Shown here: one piece after another, positions 27,301 through 42,300 of the stretch
How the letters are laid out: every line of letters begins with the position of its first letter
Numbering within the stretch: the first letter of the stretch is position 1
Assembly: GCA_907165275.2 (NCBI GenBank)
Contig: OU015666.1
Location: forward strand, 6,850,001-6,914,000
Reading direction: 5' to 3'
DNA: 64,000 nucleotides
Origin: Zygaena filipendulae
Lineage: Eukaryota > Arthropoda > Insecta > Lepidoptera > Zygaenidae
The notes under the pieces: model-generated
Told to the model about the DNA's origin: nothing
The model's input: the letters and a program-made list of their open reading frames with translations, nothing else
Database searches by the model: none
Made by a program: the position numbers and the translations under genes

Positions 27301-30300
27301 ATGAGAAAATTGCGTCGTATATAATCATAATAATAAACAAGGCACCTTCGCACGATCCAATTAAGGGGCAAATTTAAGTTATTCCGCTCTTGTACTACGC
27401 CGGCAACACTCTCTACTCTCTAGTATCGTTTCCTCTGTTTTAACGCCAATGACAACTAAAATACAGCACGACATCACAACAGCAAAGCAAAGTACATAAT
27501 ATAAAGTTAATAAAAGTTTGAAATGTTACGGACTATGTAAGTTAGCGGTAGCTTTTTTCTCTGGGAAAAAACGTACTGTAAACCTACTTAATTTACAAAG
27601 AAATTGAACATCGTAAACGTTTTCTTGCAAAAATTATGATACCTAATACTACTAAACGGGTCGTGCTTGAAACTCGGTTCATTTTGTAAAAATTGTACCT
27701 AATGAGTAATAAATACAAAATGTTACTGGCTTTCCCGATCCATGGTAGAGTCTAGAGCCGCGGTGGCGTCGGTCTGGATGTGAAGAGCAAGAAGAAGAAT
27801 TTAGGAATAGCAAAAGTCCACGGAGACTTCGAGATTGCTTCGAATATATTAATTGAAGAACCTTGCTGTGTTATGACTATTTAGATACTTACTTGATTTT
27901 ACGAATACGTTCTTTCTATAAGATTCTTCTGTATTTCTTTAGTTAAGCGAATTATATGCAATTCTTTTAAAGAATTAAATTTCTTAAACCGTAAAGTTTC
28001 TAAATTATAGAAAAGAAGCTATTTAGTGTACAGCTTCTTTGTGTAATAATTTGTTATATTAGTATTTATGGTAATAATGTAGCTCTAGTTGCTTTAGACA
28101 GCATAAAAAATGTGAGAAAAAAAAACAATAACGCTGGCGCTCAAGAAAAATAAATTTTGAATTTAGATTAAAAGAACGCACCATTTTTCTGATGACGGCA
28201 CTATATTATGCAAAATCAAATTAAGGTCTTTCACTCACTCCTTCGTAGTTTTCCTTTTCCGCTGACGATCTTACGATCTGACGATCTGAATTCTGAAGAT
28301 CTGACGATCTTGTGAACAACGTAACTGCTTTATCTTTTTAAGGCACCCTCAAGTAGGTATAAACAATATCGTATTTTATGCTGAGCTTAAGTTTTAATGT
28401 TAAGTATCATGTTGGTGTTAAACATGGGTCGTGTTTGATAAACAATACAAATCTATCAAAGTTCAGCAAAACTACCACCGCAGCTCCCTGAAATCCGTTC
28501 TAAGCTGATGTCTCTTACCTATATAAAACTATCGGCCATTCAGCTTCGAAGGTCAAGTTCATAGTTTTCGAGATTTCGTGCTTAGTCAGCGACCTTTCGC
28601 TTTCCCGCGCGTCATGGTCAGCAGTACATACCTATACATAACCTAATCTAACCTAATATAATATGTCGAGGTGCTTGGTATCACATTTATGGAGTTGACC
28701 AGTATCATTTAGTTAATGTGAAAAATGTATCTTTTTTTGTCACTTCCACTGACTATAGTTATAACCGGGTATACCTAATAATCACCAAAACCAACGAGAT
28801 TATTAACTATCCCCGCATTTATCACGTTGATCGTAACATATTATAAATAGAATAGTACCCTTCATCTATTACACCATTGAACTGAACTTATGACCGCCAG
28901 ACGGTCAAACGCTGCCACTCAACCGAAGGCAGCGCGTCTTCCCTAATGGCACCCTGATCGTGGAGCTGACGCAGCGAGGGGAGGACGCAGGCACGTACAC
29001 TTGCCAAGCGACAAACAGGCAAAGGCACGCGGCGCGCAGAGACGTCGAAGTGCAAATACTGGGTAAATAACGCGTATTTATTAATTTACTAGGTGTTCCC
29101 CGTTTTTTTTTTTTGATGTTTTAGTCGTTTTAGTCGTGATGCATTTTTCGTGACTCTATCTCCACTTTGTGTACCTCGTCGTAAGAAAAAATTAAATATA
29201 CATCGTTATCATTTTCAAAGTTTCGTTTCTTTATTCTTGTTTTGAAAGAAATATCTAGATAAAAAAAGTATCTATGCACACCTTTTTAATTAAAACCCGT
29301 ATCACGTGCACGGCAAAATTCCGCCATAAACTCTCCCATTTCTGTATTAAACTTTAAAGCATCATAAAATCACAAATTCAAGAAGGGCGGAGTTATTCAT
29401 CCGTAATTCATTAAAGTTAGCGCGTTTACCATTCCAGCATCATAAACGGGCGTTAAACTTCAGGCTATTTCCGGTTAATAGGGCAATAAACTAAAAATAT
29501 AAAAAGCGTAGCGTAAAGTTAGGTATCCATCCGGACCTAGGTGGCTACTTAGAATGAAGCCATAAACACTTCTAACTGAAAGGTTGCACATCAATTAACA
29601 TTTAACGAGAAAATTATGTGGGCGGAGCTCTGATCCGGAACATCGAAAGGGATTCGCGGCTGTTTTTATCTCAACCGCTCACGCCCTATTCGCGTATAGA
29701 AAATGACAAAAATAAAATAAATTCTTCTCCACTCTTCCAGTTCAGCCGAAGATACTGCCTATTCAGCCACTGACGAATTTGTTAAGAGAAGGAATGCGGG
29801 CCGCTATATCGTGTCAAATTTTAGAAGGGGATTTGCCCATCGCATTTCGTTGGGAGAAAAATGGGCAGCCCGTGTCTTCATCGCCCTACGCTCCCAGCGG
29901 TATTATAACGAGGAGAATGGATGAATACAGCGCATCACTGGTCATTGAGCATATAACCTCGTTACACAGTGGGAACTACACATGTATCGCATCAAACGTT
30001 GCTGGCTCGGAGAGGTTCACAGTACCTCTAACTGTCAATGGTATAGTATATTCGTAACATCTATGGATATCACTTTGGCTTAAACCAGAGGTTTCCAAAC
30101 TGCTTTGCAACGCTCTAGGAAAACGCGAGACGTACCTACTACAAATGAGGCAGATAAAGTAATCTTACTGTTTTTTAAAGAAATATGTACCAGCAAAAAA
30201 TGAAGTCAAAATGAATTGCATAAAAAGAAGATTGGACACCCCTGACTTACTTAGTACGTTCCTATATGGAATGCATCCTTTTAACTTAGATTTTTATTTT

Positions 30301-33300
30301 GTCAGATTGCGCTAACATTCCTTTAGACATTATATTAGACTGGAAAATAACTCCAAATTAAGATTATAGATACAAGGCCTTTACACTTGTTATCATTTTA
30401 GTGCCACCTCGTTGGCGACTGGAGCCGAATGATGTGGCAGTTGCTGCCGGTCAGGACGTGACTTTACAGTGTCAAGCCGATGGTTACCCTAAACCGACGA
30501 TCACTTGGAAAAAAGCTGTAGGTAAGTAAAACCAAATGTACAAAGACCATTGATGGTTAAAATGTACAAAGACCATTGATGGTTACTCAAGTGGTCATGC
30601 AAGATATAGCTTAACAAGTTTTTAAGTCAATAAAACTTTGTCTTATTGTACGTGGTTTCTAAAAACCATGCTATTAATATTCATGTTTTCGTTTATAAAT
30701 AGTTTATGCGTTTATGTACCACGAGATCAGAGTGAGGAGATAAATAGATACTTCCTCTAACACTAATGGCTGATCCAACGCGCGGCTGTCAGCTAATTAA
30801 CGGCCTAGAAAACAGAAGATCATATTTTGATTGACTTGAAGAATGCTTACGGGGTTTCGTTACATTCTTTTGTATGTTCTCAATGTTTATTTATTATTTC
30901 TAATTTATTTTCGTGTTCAGGCAACACACCCGGCGAATACAAGGATTTCATGTTTGAGGGTAGTTCGAGGGTGCTCGAAAACGGTTCGTTGGTGTTTGAA
31001 CGCGTCGCCAAAGACAGCGAAGGGCATTATCTCTGTGAAGCGAGGAACGACATAGGCGCTGGGCTGAGTAAACTCATCTTTATAAAGGTTAACGGTGAGT
31101 GCCTGTGCCTTTATATCAATGTTAGTCTTTGCGAATTATTTTTTGTTTGTTTTTTAAACGAAGCAGGATTTTAATTAAGCCAATAATGCTTCATCTGGGT
31201 TTTTACTTTTTTTCCTTGTAAGTTTATTTTATGAGAAAAAATTAACTTAGAAACTTGGTACCTACTTTGGAAACTCTACTGGAAACCTGCCAGTCGACGA
31301 CTACTACTAGAGCTCGCGGCGTCAGTCGCCTGGATATTAGATATGGTACACGATAATAATAATAACAATCCTTGGATATTATCACACAGTGCCAGCTGGT
31401 CCCAAACTAAGCAAAGCTGGGTATTACAAAACTGAATATAATAGGGATACTTTATTTTGTTTCTGTAAACACATACTTAATATACATAATTGTGATACCT
31501 ACAGGTAAACGCCCAGACTTAAACACAAATAAATGCTTATCCTGATGTGTGGGATCAAACCCGCGACACTAGTCATATTCATCAACCATCTAGGCACCAA
31601 CGGTGCAGCCAAGATTTAAAAGTTTTTATAGGATTTCCATTCAAATACGAACTTTAATTGCTGTACGAACACTTTACTTTAGCGCTACAAAGCACGTCGG
31701 CTACTTTTGGTGTAATCATTCTGCTATAATCGTCCCAAACGTTTTCTACTCGTACACCTACGTGTTTTCAGCATAATAACCAAGCGAATATAACATGTAA
31801 TCTGTCAACAAGTAAGAATGACGTACTTAATATAAAATATTTTATTAGGAAAAAATATGCCCTATGAAAGTAAGGCGAGTGGCATGTTTTTGCCGGACCG
31901 CCTTGAAAAGTTTGGAATGTCTCGGAGCGACCGCCGCGCCGTGCCGCCGCGCACCGCAATGACTTTCATTCAGAACGTAGGACAAGGGAGACCTTTCTTA
32001 AATGAAAATTCTTTCTCGTCATTATTGCTTTCAAAACATTTACAGAGCTTCTAACCGCTGAGCAGAATAATATACTGCGTCCCTTGTGCGTAGTTATTAG
32101 ACCTACCTATTTGCGAGGGAAAATACGATATTAGTTCATTTAAAGTTTCAGTGGTCTCTTGCACGCTAAATAATAGATAATCGTTAATGTCCAAATATTA
32201 CTTAAAAATGCATCCTCACACCTTCAATCGGTTTAAAAACAACTTGAATAATTAAACTAGAATACATATTTCCTTATCTAAACAATATTTTCAGGCGTAA
32301 TGTTACAATTTAATCTATGAAATTCATCTATTACTTATTTTATCGTCGGTACCATTCCTTTGTCGCGAAATTTTATTTTAAATTATATTCTATAGAATTC
32401 CAAGACGTTCCCCGATAACTTGCTAAAATTGCTGAACTGCCAATGTTCCATTGTAAATAAATAAAATGAAAGGAAGTCCATTTTGGTACCACTTTGTGGA
32501 GTTCAAGACGAACAACGACTAACGAGCGACGAGTGCTTTACTTTTAAAGTTATTATAATAGGTAACATTTAGGTCAGAGTTTGAAAGGACTCGCGGGAAA
32601 TAAATTACCAACCACATCTAATATACGAGTAAAATCATTTAGAATTAAATTATTAATAAATATAAAATTCAATGCCGATTTGTTACCTGTTTTGTGAGCC
32701 CAATAAATAAATAAAATATTTCATACGAGCTGTTGTCCGAGGTTTCACCCGCGGTAGTTTTGGAGTTCCCGCAGGAATTCCGAGTTAAAAAATACCCTAT
32801 GTCCTTCTCTGTACCCTTGACAACGTGTATGCAAAATGTCGTGGTGATCGGTTGGTTAACGGGTGAAAGCGTAACAAAGTAAGGTACTTTTTCCGACACT
32901 TCCAACAATTAGTTATAGGGCGGTGTGAATTTGCCCCCCCCAATGTCATAGTTCTGGAGTTCTTTATACTTTTTGGAAATAGTTCTGTTGTTCAACTTCC
33001 CAATTTTCATTTTTTACGGCCTTATACCGCGAAAAGTATTAGTCAAATCGAAAAATGTTATAGGGATAATGTGTAGAACTCTTTGGGGGCAAACGGAACT
33101 CTAACAAAATTTCATTTTTCATTTTTCAGAATAATTAATATTTTCTTTTGGACCTAGTGTCTTTCTTATCGGTTATATCGAAATAAGTTACAGGGAAAAC
33201 TTGTAAAACTCTTCCAGGACGCGGCGGTGAACGTTGTTTTATAATATGTAAGGATTCTGTTTATAAAAATTAAATAGCGGATGAATGATTACCTACCTAC

Positions 33301-36300
33301 TTCTTATACGCGCAAACCGGGAACGCAACAAAAGAGACCACAATTTTGTAGTTTATTTATTCGATTGTCGACTATACGACGACGCAACGATCACTAGCGA
33401 GACGGGCGCGTCTGTGCAGAAAACTCAATGACCGTACGTCGCAATACGTCTCCTCTTTATTGGAAAACGAGACAGTTGGCTTCCACTAGAGTAAGCTCGC
33501 CGTGTACAATTTTGTGTTCGCCGATATTGGCTTTCGTTGGGAAGCAAACACGAAACAAACGAACGAATTATATCGTACATTTATACGTATGTTGATAATA
33601 CTAATGTTAATTGGACATAGATAAGCAATAGTGTGTTAACCCACACTGGAGAAATTTTTATTAAATCGTGTTTTAAAATTATGGCGCCATTTTGCCATGT
33701 TCAACAATTTGTTAGTATTTTAAAGGTCAAAAAATAATTAAAAAACGTCCTATATCTAACTCTTGATAAAGCGTTCTGTATCAATAACTTAATTTTGTGG
33801 GTTAACATATTATTGCTTATCTGCGTCCAATTAACGTTAGAGAAAAAAATGTTTTTTTTATTTGTACGTTTGTTGTTTGTGATTGATAAACTTAAAAAAA
33901 ACTCCGGAACTGATATAAAAAACTTTTAGGAAGCTAGTTGTTCCTGAATCAGGAAGGCACTTTTTATCCCGAAATTACCACGTGAACTCCGAAATTAAGG
34001 CTCGTGGTGTCGCCAACGACCTTGGGCGTTGAGGCGTGGCCTAATTTTCTCGCCCCCGCTACCCGCACCCAAACATCGCGCGATAATGTACGTAGGGTCA
34101 GTGGAACAGTTATCGGCACTCCATCAAATCTATCATTATTTTAATTGATATTACATTGAGTCATGCAAATATTTTTATATTGTATTTTTTATGTTTTATT
34201 TTAATACTTTAATAATGAAGGTAAATAATTATTGATGTTTATTTTTATTATATTGTAATTTTACTATAAAGGATTAATGATATCAAATTCGTAGTTAAAT
34301 AGGTAGTTAAATTAATTTATTATTTTACAATTTAGTACTTATTTAGTACAATTTAGTACCTATACACAAATTGATTTTTTTCTTTTCACATATTTAGTGT
34401 ACCTATTTGGTACCTTTAGGTACCGAATTTATTTTTAATTTATATCGTCCCAGAAAAAAGTAGTAGACTAATCAAAATTTTCGCCGTAAGAAAACATATT
34501 TGCTGTAAGTAACAAAACACCAACTTTTCACCAGAAACATTTTTTTTATAAAATTGAAAATAAAGCAACTTTTTAACAAGAACTGACAGAATTATGATTT
34601 TTTTTGTACATAGTTTTGTTAAGTTAAGGGTGCGCTCCGCCAGATTATGCAGCTCTTATCCGATAGAGGCCGCGGACGGCGCCATAAAAGAGTTTTCTCA
34701 ATTTACAGAGAATCACAAGGTTAAAAAATAGATTTTGATGATGGCTGCGAGAGGATGAGTGTTTAATACATCTTTAATTTAAAATTTTTATATGGCTTTA
34801 CGCGCATTATTATCCTTTAACTACACGAAAATATCGAATAACTGGCCGAAACGTAGTCACACACACATGCAAATCGATTAATACTAGACGATTAGGATTC
34901 GTAATTTGGCTACCTCAACAAGAGTCTCGGTGGTGTGCGTCTTTTTTTGTAAACTATGAATCGTGAAAATCTTGTGTTCAAACCTTAGATTTCGATTCCA
35001 CTTTTTGACCACGTGATCACATAGATATGACGAAAACATGAAGTTTGAGTACCAACACGATGGGTCTGTAACTTGTAGTTTCCGAGATACAGGCTATTGA
35101 AGATTTATCTCGTGATCACATAGATATCACGAAAACATGAAGTTTGAGTACCAACACGATGGGTCTGTAACTTGTAGTTTCCGAGATATAGCCTATCGAA
35201 TATTTGACCACGTGATCACATAGATATGACGAAAACATGAAGTTCGAGTACCAACACGACGGGTCTGTAACTTGTATTTTCCGAGATATAGGCTATCTAA
35301 CATTTGATCACGTGATCACATAGATATGACGAAAACATGAAGTTTGAGTACCAACACGATGGGTCTGTAACTTGTAGTTTCCGAGATATAGGCTATCGAA
35401 AATTTGACCACGTGATCACATAGATATGACGAAAACATGAAGTTTGAGTACCAACACGATGGGTCTGTAACTTGTAGATTCCGAGATACAGGCTATCGAA
35501 AATTTGACCACGTGATCACATAGATATCACGAAAACATAAAGTTTGAGTACCAACACGATGGGTCTGTAACTTGTAGTTTCCGAGATATAGCCTATCGAA
35601 TATTTGACCACGTGATCACATAGATATGACGAAAACATGAAGTTTGAGTACCAACACGACGGGTCTGTAACTTGTAGTTTCCGAGATATAGGCTATCTAA
35701 CATTTGATCACGTGATCACATAGATATGACGAAAACATGAAGTTTGAGTACCAACACGATGGGTTTGTAACTTGTAGTTTCCGAGATATAGGCTATCGAA
35801 AATTTGACCACGTGATCACATAGATATGACGAAAACATGAAGTTTGAGTACCAACACGATGGGTCTGTAACTTGTAGTTTCCGAGATACAGGCTATCGAA
35901 GATTTGATCACGTGATCACATAGATATCACGAAAACATGAAGTTTGAGTACCAACACGATGGGTCTGTAACTTGTAGTTTCCGAGATATAGCTTGTTGAA
36001 AATTTGACCATGTGATCACATAGATATCACGAAAACATGAAGTTTGAGTACCAACACGATGGGTCTGTAACTTGTAGTTTCCGAGATATAGGTTATTGGA
36101 AATTTGACCACGTGATCACATAGATATCACGAAAACATGACGTTTGAGTACCAACACGATGGGTCTGTAACTTGTAGTTCCGAGATATAGGCTTTACAAA
36201 AAAAAAAATTGAAGGTATGAAAAAATTGCATCACGTGGTCACATAAGACACAATAAAAATATTATTTTCATTGCATCGGAGAATTTGGAGATAAACGCTG

Positions 36301-39300
36301 AATTTTATCACCCCAGGCCGAGATACAACCTTTCGAAAATATGGTCTCTCTCTTTTACTCATCGTGAAAACAAGAAAGAGATAGCAAGAATTTATTCAAC
36401 ACAAAAATATAAAATACTTTTACCCGTAAGTTACGTTATACCTCATCGTACGTGACGCAGAACCAAAACGTCTTTTCCAACTTTCCACAAGTTATTTGTA
36501 TTCGCTTCGGCTACTAATAGGTACCTACTACATCAGTAATAGGTATATTTTCAAATACAATTCTAAATTATCTTGGTAGGCAAAATTGTCAAAACTCACG
36601 GCACAACGCCGCGCCACCTTGTGATCCTTTTGGAATTCACTACAAACTACTGCATTCGGGGGACTTGTCAGTCTACAGCCTAACTACAGCTGTTTATAGA
36701 CCGGGCCGCCATTTTCGTACACTTATAAGTGTATTCGTTCTCTCACACAAGCAAAGGTTCGACCGAAATTTAATTCATTTTGAAATGATTGTAATTATGT
36801 TATTTCTTCACTATAATATGCAAAGATTTTGGGCTGTGCGTTATCGTAACAAGTAGTAGTATTTTATTAAATGAAGTCTAATAAATAAAAACAGGCGGAA
36901 TGCCTTTAATATAGCTACGGCAGTTTGTATGAAAACTAGACCTTTAGACCCACCTTAATGTTAGTTGCAATTAAAATATTTTCACTAAAGTTACAAGGAA
37001 ACAGGTTTTACTACTTACAGCATTCTTCGATTTGTATGCAGATAGAAAATTGCTGTATATTTTCCGATATCTAAAATGCTGTAGCTGTATATTTTTATTA
37101 ATTTATTGATTAATTTAGTAAAAGAAAGTAATAAAACAAAAATGTGTTTATAAAATTGCCTTTTGTTACAAAAAAATACAATGAACCAATAATTAAAATT
37201 CAGTGAAGTCCAGTTGCCCAACTTTTTGCAGCTTTTTTTTCCGTGGCATTTTTGATGTCGCTACCTTATTTTGCTCACAAAATTAATTTGGCGTAACCAA
37301 GCGGATTGCGACAGCGCGACGCACAGCCTACCCGTTTGAATGCCAGCGCCAGACTGACTCCCGTCGCCCGCGCACGGACCCGCTCGTGACCATTTGTAGT
37401 GAATGTGGTATAAAAAACATTTCGTCAAAACTATGTATTATTTTGGAACGATAAATGCTCAGTTTTAAGTTAAACAAGTTAGCAATCTTTTCCTGAAAGA
37501 ATCGTGAAATTATCACTTGTAGTTTAGAAGCAGTAGCGTATTTCAAGTTGAAAACAGCTTCATTTCAATGTTTTTTTTTGAATAGTATTTTGTAGACTAC
37601 AATTTATTTAAATGCTCAGATTGAAGTCCATATATCAATCTTTAATATATGTTAATTCTGGAATCGTCAGTAGGCTAATTTATGAGCTTTAGGGCCTCAA
37701 AAATGATCGTTTCACGACTCCATGCGCCTTAACGCGAAATTCCAATTATAGGTACTAACTTTCTTACTGTGGCTATTATTGCATTTACGCATTTAAGACG
37801 TAGTTATATTTTCATATTCAGACACAATTATGTTAAGAGTAAGTACATAGACGAAAGAAAAAAATGTTGCTTTATATACTCGCTTGAGGAAGAATACTCA
37901 TTTGATATTGTATTTGTGATTGTTATCTATTGAGTGAGCAATTAGTACTACTCTTGATTCTTGAAAATAAATATGTAGGTAACAAAATTTGCTGTAAACC
38001 ACAATGAAATAGATCCCATCTCAACCTAACGGGTAACACCTTATAAGAAATCTCGTCCGGACGCCAAGACGGTCACGTTCCGCGCCCAGAGACCAGTTAG
38101 CAAACAGTTCCTTATCCGACCGAAGGTAATTGTATTTCCCGCTGGTTTATTTCAGCTTGACACGACACTCGCTCGCCTCGCAAGATAAAGTTTTGCGAAT
38201 GTTTGCTTTCTGAATAAATACTTAGCCTAGTTTAAAATAAAAGAAACGGAACGTATCCGTTTTACATTTTGACACACTTCATCGTCATGTCACGTGGACA
38301 ATAAAAATCTTAACGTGAGATGACGAAAAGTTCCTTTGTTTTCTATAGCGATGACGATTATGGATTGTCAACTTGGCTAAGGGGACAGGTCAAAAAAGTT
38401 ATTCTGTGACCAAAACGGGTTTTTTTAAATTTTCAAAATTCTTCTGTAATTTTGACAGCTCCCGCTCGGTTCCAAATGAAAACTAAGACGGTGCAAGTGA
38501 CAGCGGGTGAAGCAGCTCACCTGCAGTGTACAGCCACCGGAGATTCCCCACTGGAAGTCAGCTGGAGGAGCCCGCATCATCACACCATTGCTCATCATCT
38601 TGATCAAAGGTAAGACAATTTGCTTACTCAAGGCAATTGTATTGAATTGTAATTAGAGACTTACAAGACATATTATTATTGATATCTTTATAATTAAGGA
38701 AACTTAGCTTGTATGTAGAGCTTATGGGTTCCAAAAAGATAAAGAAACAAAAAACAGTAGCAAAGTCTTTTGTCTTTAACTAGTGTTAGGCGAGTGAATT
38801 AAAATGTAGTTGATGTCATAACTCATTAGTAACTGATTTATTCCTTCAGCAAAATGAAGAGTATTTCTATAGCCTTCTAATTCTCTACAGATATACTATT
38901 CGCGAACAAGTCCTTGACGATGGATTGGTTTCGGAGTTAAGCATACTTCAGACGTATCGCCAAGACACTGGAGCGTTAACGTGTCGAGCATCCAACGCTT
39001 ATGGCCAAGATGAAATGCTTATTCATTTAGTTGTTCAAGAGGTAAATTTTAATAATTCAAAGTATCGACTGGCAAAACCCTTAAAACAAAATTTTCACTA
39101 AGGTTTTCTTACTTGACAGGTACCCGAAATGCCGAAAAACATAAGAATAATTGATCAGCAATCTCGATCAATACAGATCTCTTGGACACAACCTTATGCA
39201 GGAAACAGTCCTATTATCAACTATATCGTCCAATATAAAGAAGCTACAGGTTTAATAACGACAAAAATTTAGGCACAATTTTTTTTATTATTTCTTAAAA

Positions 39301-42300
39301 CTTCAGCACAATATTTTCCTTTTGCAGACTCTTGGCCAACGACCCCACAAAAAGTAATAGTACCAGGAAGCGTAACCTCAGCAAATGTTCAAAATTTACA
39401 ACCAGCGACGTCGTATCATCTGAGAATTATTGCTGAAAATAGATTAGGTCAGAGCGAACCAAGTCAAGTCGTTCAGGTCACTACCACTGAAGAAGGCAAG
39501 CTTGTTTTTAAATGTGAATATTGTAAAATAAAATAGGACATTGAATTAACTAGAGCTATATGATTTCAGTCCCAAGTGGTCCACCTTTAGATGTAAGAGT
39601 AGAAGCGAAAAGCTCAACAGAACTTACTGTTAGCTGGGAACCACCACAAAGAGATTTGTGGAACGGAAACATTCTTGGATACTACGTGGGATTTCAAGAA
39701 GTAAGTGTCTTTAAATTTTGTGAATCTACACAAAAACTGAACGTATAGAATACTTCTACTAAAGAAAAAGAGATCAAAATTTTATAACATTTCCGTTATA
39801 CTGTAACTATTCCACGCCTTTTAGCTAAACAATAGTAGCACAGTGCTAAGTGCCACCGGTCCTGGTGGGGCGTCGTACACAGTGCGTACAGTAGAGGGAG
39901 CTGGAACATCCCGAGCGCGCACTACAATATCAGGTCTTCAAAAACACGCGGGTTATGCTGTTGTTGTTCAAGCATACAACAGCAGAGGAGCTGGTCCAGC
40001 CTCTCCACCTACCACTGCTACTACCATGGAAGATGGTAACACAAAATTTGATATAGTATTATACTATGAAATGCCTTAGAAATAAAGTAACAATTATATT
40101 CTCTTAAGAAATATCAACCTCAAGTTGTTTAACCATACGTGATTTATATAATACTAGCTGTCCTCCGCGATTTCATCCGCGGTAATTTCGGAGTTCCCGC
40201 GGAGGTTGCGGGAAAAAAGTACTCTATGTCCTTCAGTTCCCGAGGGAATTCCGGGATAAAAACTATCCTATCTTTTAAGTTGGACCATATTATAAATGGT
40301 TGCAAAATTTTATCAAAAATTTCAGTAGTTTCGGATTCCATCGCGGACAAACAACGTGACACGTGATTTATATATATTAGATAAGATAAGATAAGATAAG
40401 ATAGAGATTTTTTGTCGTTTTTAGTACCTAGTCTTCCACCGGGCGCTCTCTCGTGCACTGCGCTAAGTTCCCAATCAGTTCGGGTATCATGGGAGCCACC
40501 TCCTATGAGAGGGCGGAATGGTATCCTACAAGGTTACAGGGTCACTTATGCACCCATCACTGATTGGTATGGTAAGTGTAAATCAATTTTGGATAAAAAT
40601 ATTTTACAATTATAACATTAGGACATATTTTATGAGGGTCTGAAACTCAAAACTGTTTTTACTTTCAGGAGGTGAAGAGGCTGTTACCAAGCAAATATCT
40701 GGTCTGCACACAACTTTGCTGGGTCTACGTCGGTACACAAATTATTCTGTCACAGTTTGCGCATTCACAGCGGCTGGAGACGGCGTCAGAGCTGCTCCTG
40801 TATACTGTCACACTGAAGAAGACGGTAACGATCTGATTTTTAAGCACAGCCTTTTAATTGCTATTCGACATTTCCTATTTGTGTCGTAAATGTAGATCGA
40901 TAGATGTCATTTAATTTTTCCTTGCAATAAAAATCTATTAAGTTTAATGAGTTGAATTTTTAGTGCCCTCTGCACCTGCCGACATCAAAGCTGCTGTTTC
41001 ATCCCGTAATAAGATCCTGGTGTCGTGGTTACCGCCAGCTTTACCAAACGGCGTACTCGTCGGATACACTCTTTACATGAGTGTCATAGAAGACGGCAGA
41101 GAGGTAAGTTAGGGAAAGGATAAGTGTTAGTATCTGAATAAAGATTTTTCGTGCCCTCCATAGAGTAGAAACGAGAAGATTTCTACTGACTTCAGAGATA
41201 TTGCCTCAACCACCACAATAATCTTGGTTGTGTAACTATCGTGATTCGTGATCCTTCTTCGTCAACCACTTCCACTGCAATTTAATATACTTATATATCG
41301 TTTTTTCATATTATGTTAGCTGATATTTTCTTACTTAAAGTTCGACGATATTTAGGCTGAACTGTTTGACAGGAGGGCACTCACAAGCGCATGCTATCTC
41401 CGAGCACTCTCTCACATGAAACCTCTCGGTCTCCACCGCGCGCTACGCATCAGTTCTGGGTTTCAGCCTCAACACGACTTGGAGAAGGCGAAGCTACAAG
41501 AGTAGTGACTGTTCTGCCATCAGATACTGGTGAGATATATATTTCTGTAAACCTTACATGTATAGATCTGTTTGGAATTGACCAAGTTTTGTATTTCATT
41601 CAGTGCCAGCCAGAATTACATCGTTCAGCCGGAATTTAGTAACGGCATGCAAAGAAAACATTTCGCTTCCATGCAACAAAGTCGGCATTCCAACGCCGAC
41701 TACCACTTGGAGTATGAATGGAGCCCTTTTGGAATCGACTTTAAGAAAAAATATTACGAACGATGGCACGCTAATAATAAGGCAAGTGCTTTATCATCTG
41801 TAATTTTATCTATTTAGTTCACTGAAGACCTAATAATCAAATCAGGGTTCTTACGTTCAAGAAACTAACTTCTTTCATTGAATATAACAATAAAAAACAT
41901 TTCAATTTCTACAAACAACAAGCAAATAGTTTTGATCTCTTTACTGCATATCTACTCTTTTTTTAACCAAGTTCTTCTTCTTCTTCTTCTTCTTTAATAA
42001 TGGCGTCTATAATTGTAATTTGCCAGCGACAATGTTTTTAGTAATAAAAATCTTCATCTACTTCTTCAAGTATGGCGAAACGCCATTGACAATGTTAGAT
42101 TTTTCCCCAAGTTGAAAGCCAGGTTCCTGCTCAGAATTCAAAATACATAGATGCTGAAAAGTGACTGAAATAACAAAGACAAACGTAACACACGTGTTTT
42201 CGGTACGGCTTTCACTTGTCAACAACTCTTAACCAAGTTCAAAAAGTAGTAGGTTCTCAATTCGGTGGTATATTTTTTTATAAGCATACTAGCTTACAGT

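Larger units (their letters stand above)
22592..28900. other. Dscam2: Dscam2 intron, 6.3 kb
   Basis: Splits Ig6. Holds the Harbinger-like nest (23518-24941), Helitron-like pieces (26197-26422, 26990-27169) and unassigned AT-rich DNA (22600-23500, 25100-26190, 27200-28890). A run of short ACGATCTG repeats lies at about 28260-28310. Confidence 0.75.
31095..38458. other. Dscam2: Dscam2 intron, 7.4 kb
   Basis: Between Ig8 and Ig9. Contains a SINE-like copy (31440-31612), Helitron-like element (32727-32890), MITE E (33601-33840), the 100-bp satellite (35012-36190) and foldback B copy 2 (38270-38386). A GC-richer patch at 33350-33560 and one at 31860-31990 are unexplained. Confidence 0.75.
40036..40424. 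other. Dscam2: Dscam2 intron
   Basis: 389 nt, more than half of it the Helitron-like element 40154-40366, followed by an ATAAG repeat. Confidence 0.85.

Noticed and set aside
35012..36190. CRISPR-like array
   Set aside because: The whole 100-bp unit is conserved, with no unique spacers, and the host is a eukaryote.
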